This document shows, in pieces, positions 20,133 through 21,085 of a stretch of DNA of 21,085 bases. Every line of letters begins with the position of its first letter. Position 1 is the stretch's first letter. Source of the DNA: HO2-45-28 sp964574495 (GTDB lineage: Bacteria > Patescibacteriota > Minisyncoccia > HO2-45-28). The notes beneath the pieces were generated by a model. The model was not told the DNA's origin, ran no database searches, and was given only the letters and a program-made list of their open reading frames with translations. The translations under genes were made by a program, and so were the position numbers. The stretch is taken from assembly GCA_964574495.1 (NCBI GenBank), contig CAZNNT010000014.1, positions 1 to 21,085 on the forward strand, written 5' to 3'.

Positions 20133-21085
20133 ATGCTTTTGATGGGGCTCGGCTCGCAGGGCGGGGGAGAGGGGATTATGAAATTTTTTCTGAAGGCGGG
20201 AGCGAACCTTGTCGTAACCGACCTTCGTCCAAAAAGCGAGTTTAAGGATTTGCTGAAAAATTTTTCAAAAAAAAAGAAAGTTAAATTTGTTTTCGGACGT
20301 CACCGCAAATCCGACTTCAAGCGAGCCGACATCATAATCAAAAATCCGGCGGTCCCGGCGCATTCCCCATTTTTAAAATACGCCAAAAAAATCGGAAAGC
20401 AGGTAATGTCGGAGGCAAAGATTTTTTTTGATTTGGTGCCGCGCGAAAAAATTATCGGAATCACAGGCACAAAAGGCAAAACAACCACCGCCATGCTTTT
20501 GGCGCATTTGCTGAAAGCGCGCTTTAAAATACGTATTATCGGCAACATTCCGAATCACTCGCCGCTCGGCGCGCTCGCGCGTTTGAAAAAACTGCCTGAT
20601 TTTTTTGTCTACGAACTTTCAAGTTTCAATCTGGAGGGGCTTCGCGTAAGCCCCAAATACGCGATTATCACCAACATTTTTCCCGACCATTTGAATCGTT
20701 ATAAAAGTTTTAATGAATACAAAAAAGTTAAAAGCAACATTTTTAAATATCAAAAAAGGGGAGATTTTTTATGGTTTGAAAGAAAAAACAGCTTTTCTTC
20801 GGACATCGCAGGGAAAGTCGCCCTGTCTTTCGGGATAAGCGATAGAGAGATAAAAAAACGCCTGAAATCCTTTAAGCCGGCCGAGGGACGCCTGGAGAAT
20901 TTCGGAAAAATAAAAGGAACGTTCCTGATAAACGACACCACCTCCACCAACCCCGGTGCCGCTCTTTTCGGCATAGCCCAAATTCAGAAACGCTTTAAGA
21001 TTAAATCCCGGCGCGTTATTTTGATTGCCGGAGGAGAAAATAAAAAACTCAAATACGGCGAATTTTCAAAAAAAATCAAAGGGTT
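20133..21085 (+). CDS. murD: UDP-MurNAc-L-Ala--D-Glu ligase MurD, 3' end outside window
   Basis: Mur ligase that adds D-Glu to UDP-MurNAc-L-Ala. The frame is open to the window end (317 codons seen). Motifs, numbered from ATG 20133: Rossmann start MGLGSQGGGEG (4-14), P-loop ITGTKGKTTT (110-119), YELSSFNLEG (160-169), NIFPDHLNRY (181-190), Lys200 at the carbamylated-Lys position, and INDTTSTNPGAA (266-277). Only about 75 residues separate HLNRY from INDTTSTN, against roughly 135 in E. coli, and the G-x-HN-x-x-N motif of the central domain is not seen. ATG 20133 starts within the first beta strand. The frame is open back to 20073, and a TTG at 20085 would add SKFGGKKM-type residues that match normal MurD N-termini, so the true start may be 20085. 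Confidence 0.9.
   Translation, partial: MLLMGLGSQGGGEGIMKFFLKAGANLVVTDLRPKSEFKDLLKNFSKKKKVKFVFGRHRKSDFKRADIIIKNPAVPAHSPFLKYAKKIGKQVMSEAKIFFDLVPREKIIGITGTKGKTTTAMLLAHLLKARFKIRIIGNIPNHSPLGALARLKKLPDFFVYELSSFNLEGLRVSPKYAIITNIFPDHLNRYKSFNEYKKVKSNIFKYQKRGDFLWFERKNSFSSDIAGKVALSFGISDREIKKRLKSFKPAEGRLENFGKIKGTFLINDTTSTNPGAALFGIAQIQKRFKIKSRRVILIAGGENKKLKYGEFSKKIKG

Noticed and set aside
1..21085. Recoded UGA (as in some CPR lineages)
   Set aside because: UGA ends several genes at natural C-termini (the ftsL-like gene, rnc, mreB, mreC), and no in-frame UGA interrupts a conserved domain.

Overview
The window reads as a gene-dense, almost one-strand stretch of a reduced bacterial chromosome, most likely from the Candidate Phyla Radiation (Patescibacteria), Parcubacteria-like. 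This is inferred from the protein style, not from a marker phylogeny. Supporting signs are compact or domain-stripped versions of universal enzymes (MurF without its first domain, ProRS without the editing insert, a 734-residue SMC without a hinge, a shortened MurD), a NusB-Nudix fusion, charged tails on ribosomal proteins L32 and S16, tRNA without encoded CCA, and genes packed end to end. TGA is used as an ordinary stop, so the code is the standard bacterial one.

Layout: (1) 1-482, a GC-rich coiled-coil ORFan on the minus strand with a perfect consensus promoter and strong Shine-Dalgarno. (2) 483-785, a 303-bp divergent intergenic region with a cluster of DnaA boxes. (3) 786-5462, a division and cell-wall block: mraZ, rsmH, an ftsL-like gene, an ftsI-type PBP and murF. 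(4) 5463-6080, an unusual patch of inverted repeats holding a GIY-YIG nuclease gene that runs into tRNA-Glu(CTC), followed by a second, 5'-truncated tRNA-Glu fragment. (5) 6081-7704, a PEGA-domain membrane protein and RNase HII diverging from one palindromic -10 region. (6) 7705-8263, a free-standing small membrane-protein gene. (7) 8344-12481, rpmF, nusB-nudix, rnc and smc. (8) 12550-13023, an IscU-type scaffold with an inserted four-cysteine knuckle. (9) 13093-17818, rpsP, a site-2 protease, proS, mreB, mreC and an mreD-position membrane protein. (10) 17846-19913, a D-aminoacylase-like amidohydrolase and a possible BECR-type nuclease. (11) 19914-20132, a strong terminator, a candidate three-way-junction RNA and a DnaA box. 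(12) 20133 to the window end, a 3'-incomplete murD.

Together the genes serve wall synthesis (MurF, MurD, PBP), division and shape (MraZ, FtsL-like, MreB/C/D-like), ribosome and RNA maturation (RsmH, L32, S16, NusB, RNase III, tRNA-Glu, ProRS), genome maintenance (RNase HII, SMC) and Fe-S assembly. A recurring regulatory theme is that several core genes have a sigma70-like -10 only about 6-9 bases before the start codon and no Shine-Dalgarno, implying leaderless mRNAs. The two ORFans at 63-482 and 7835-8263 instead have long leaders and strong Shine-Dalgarno sequences.
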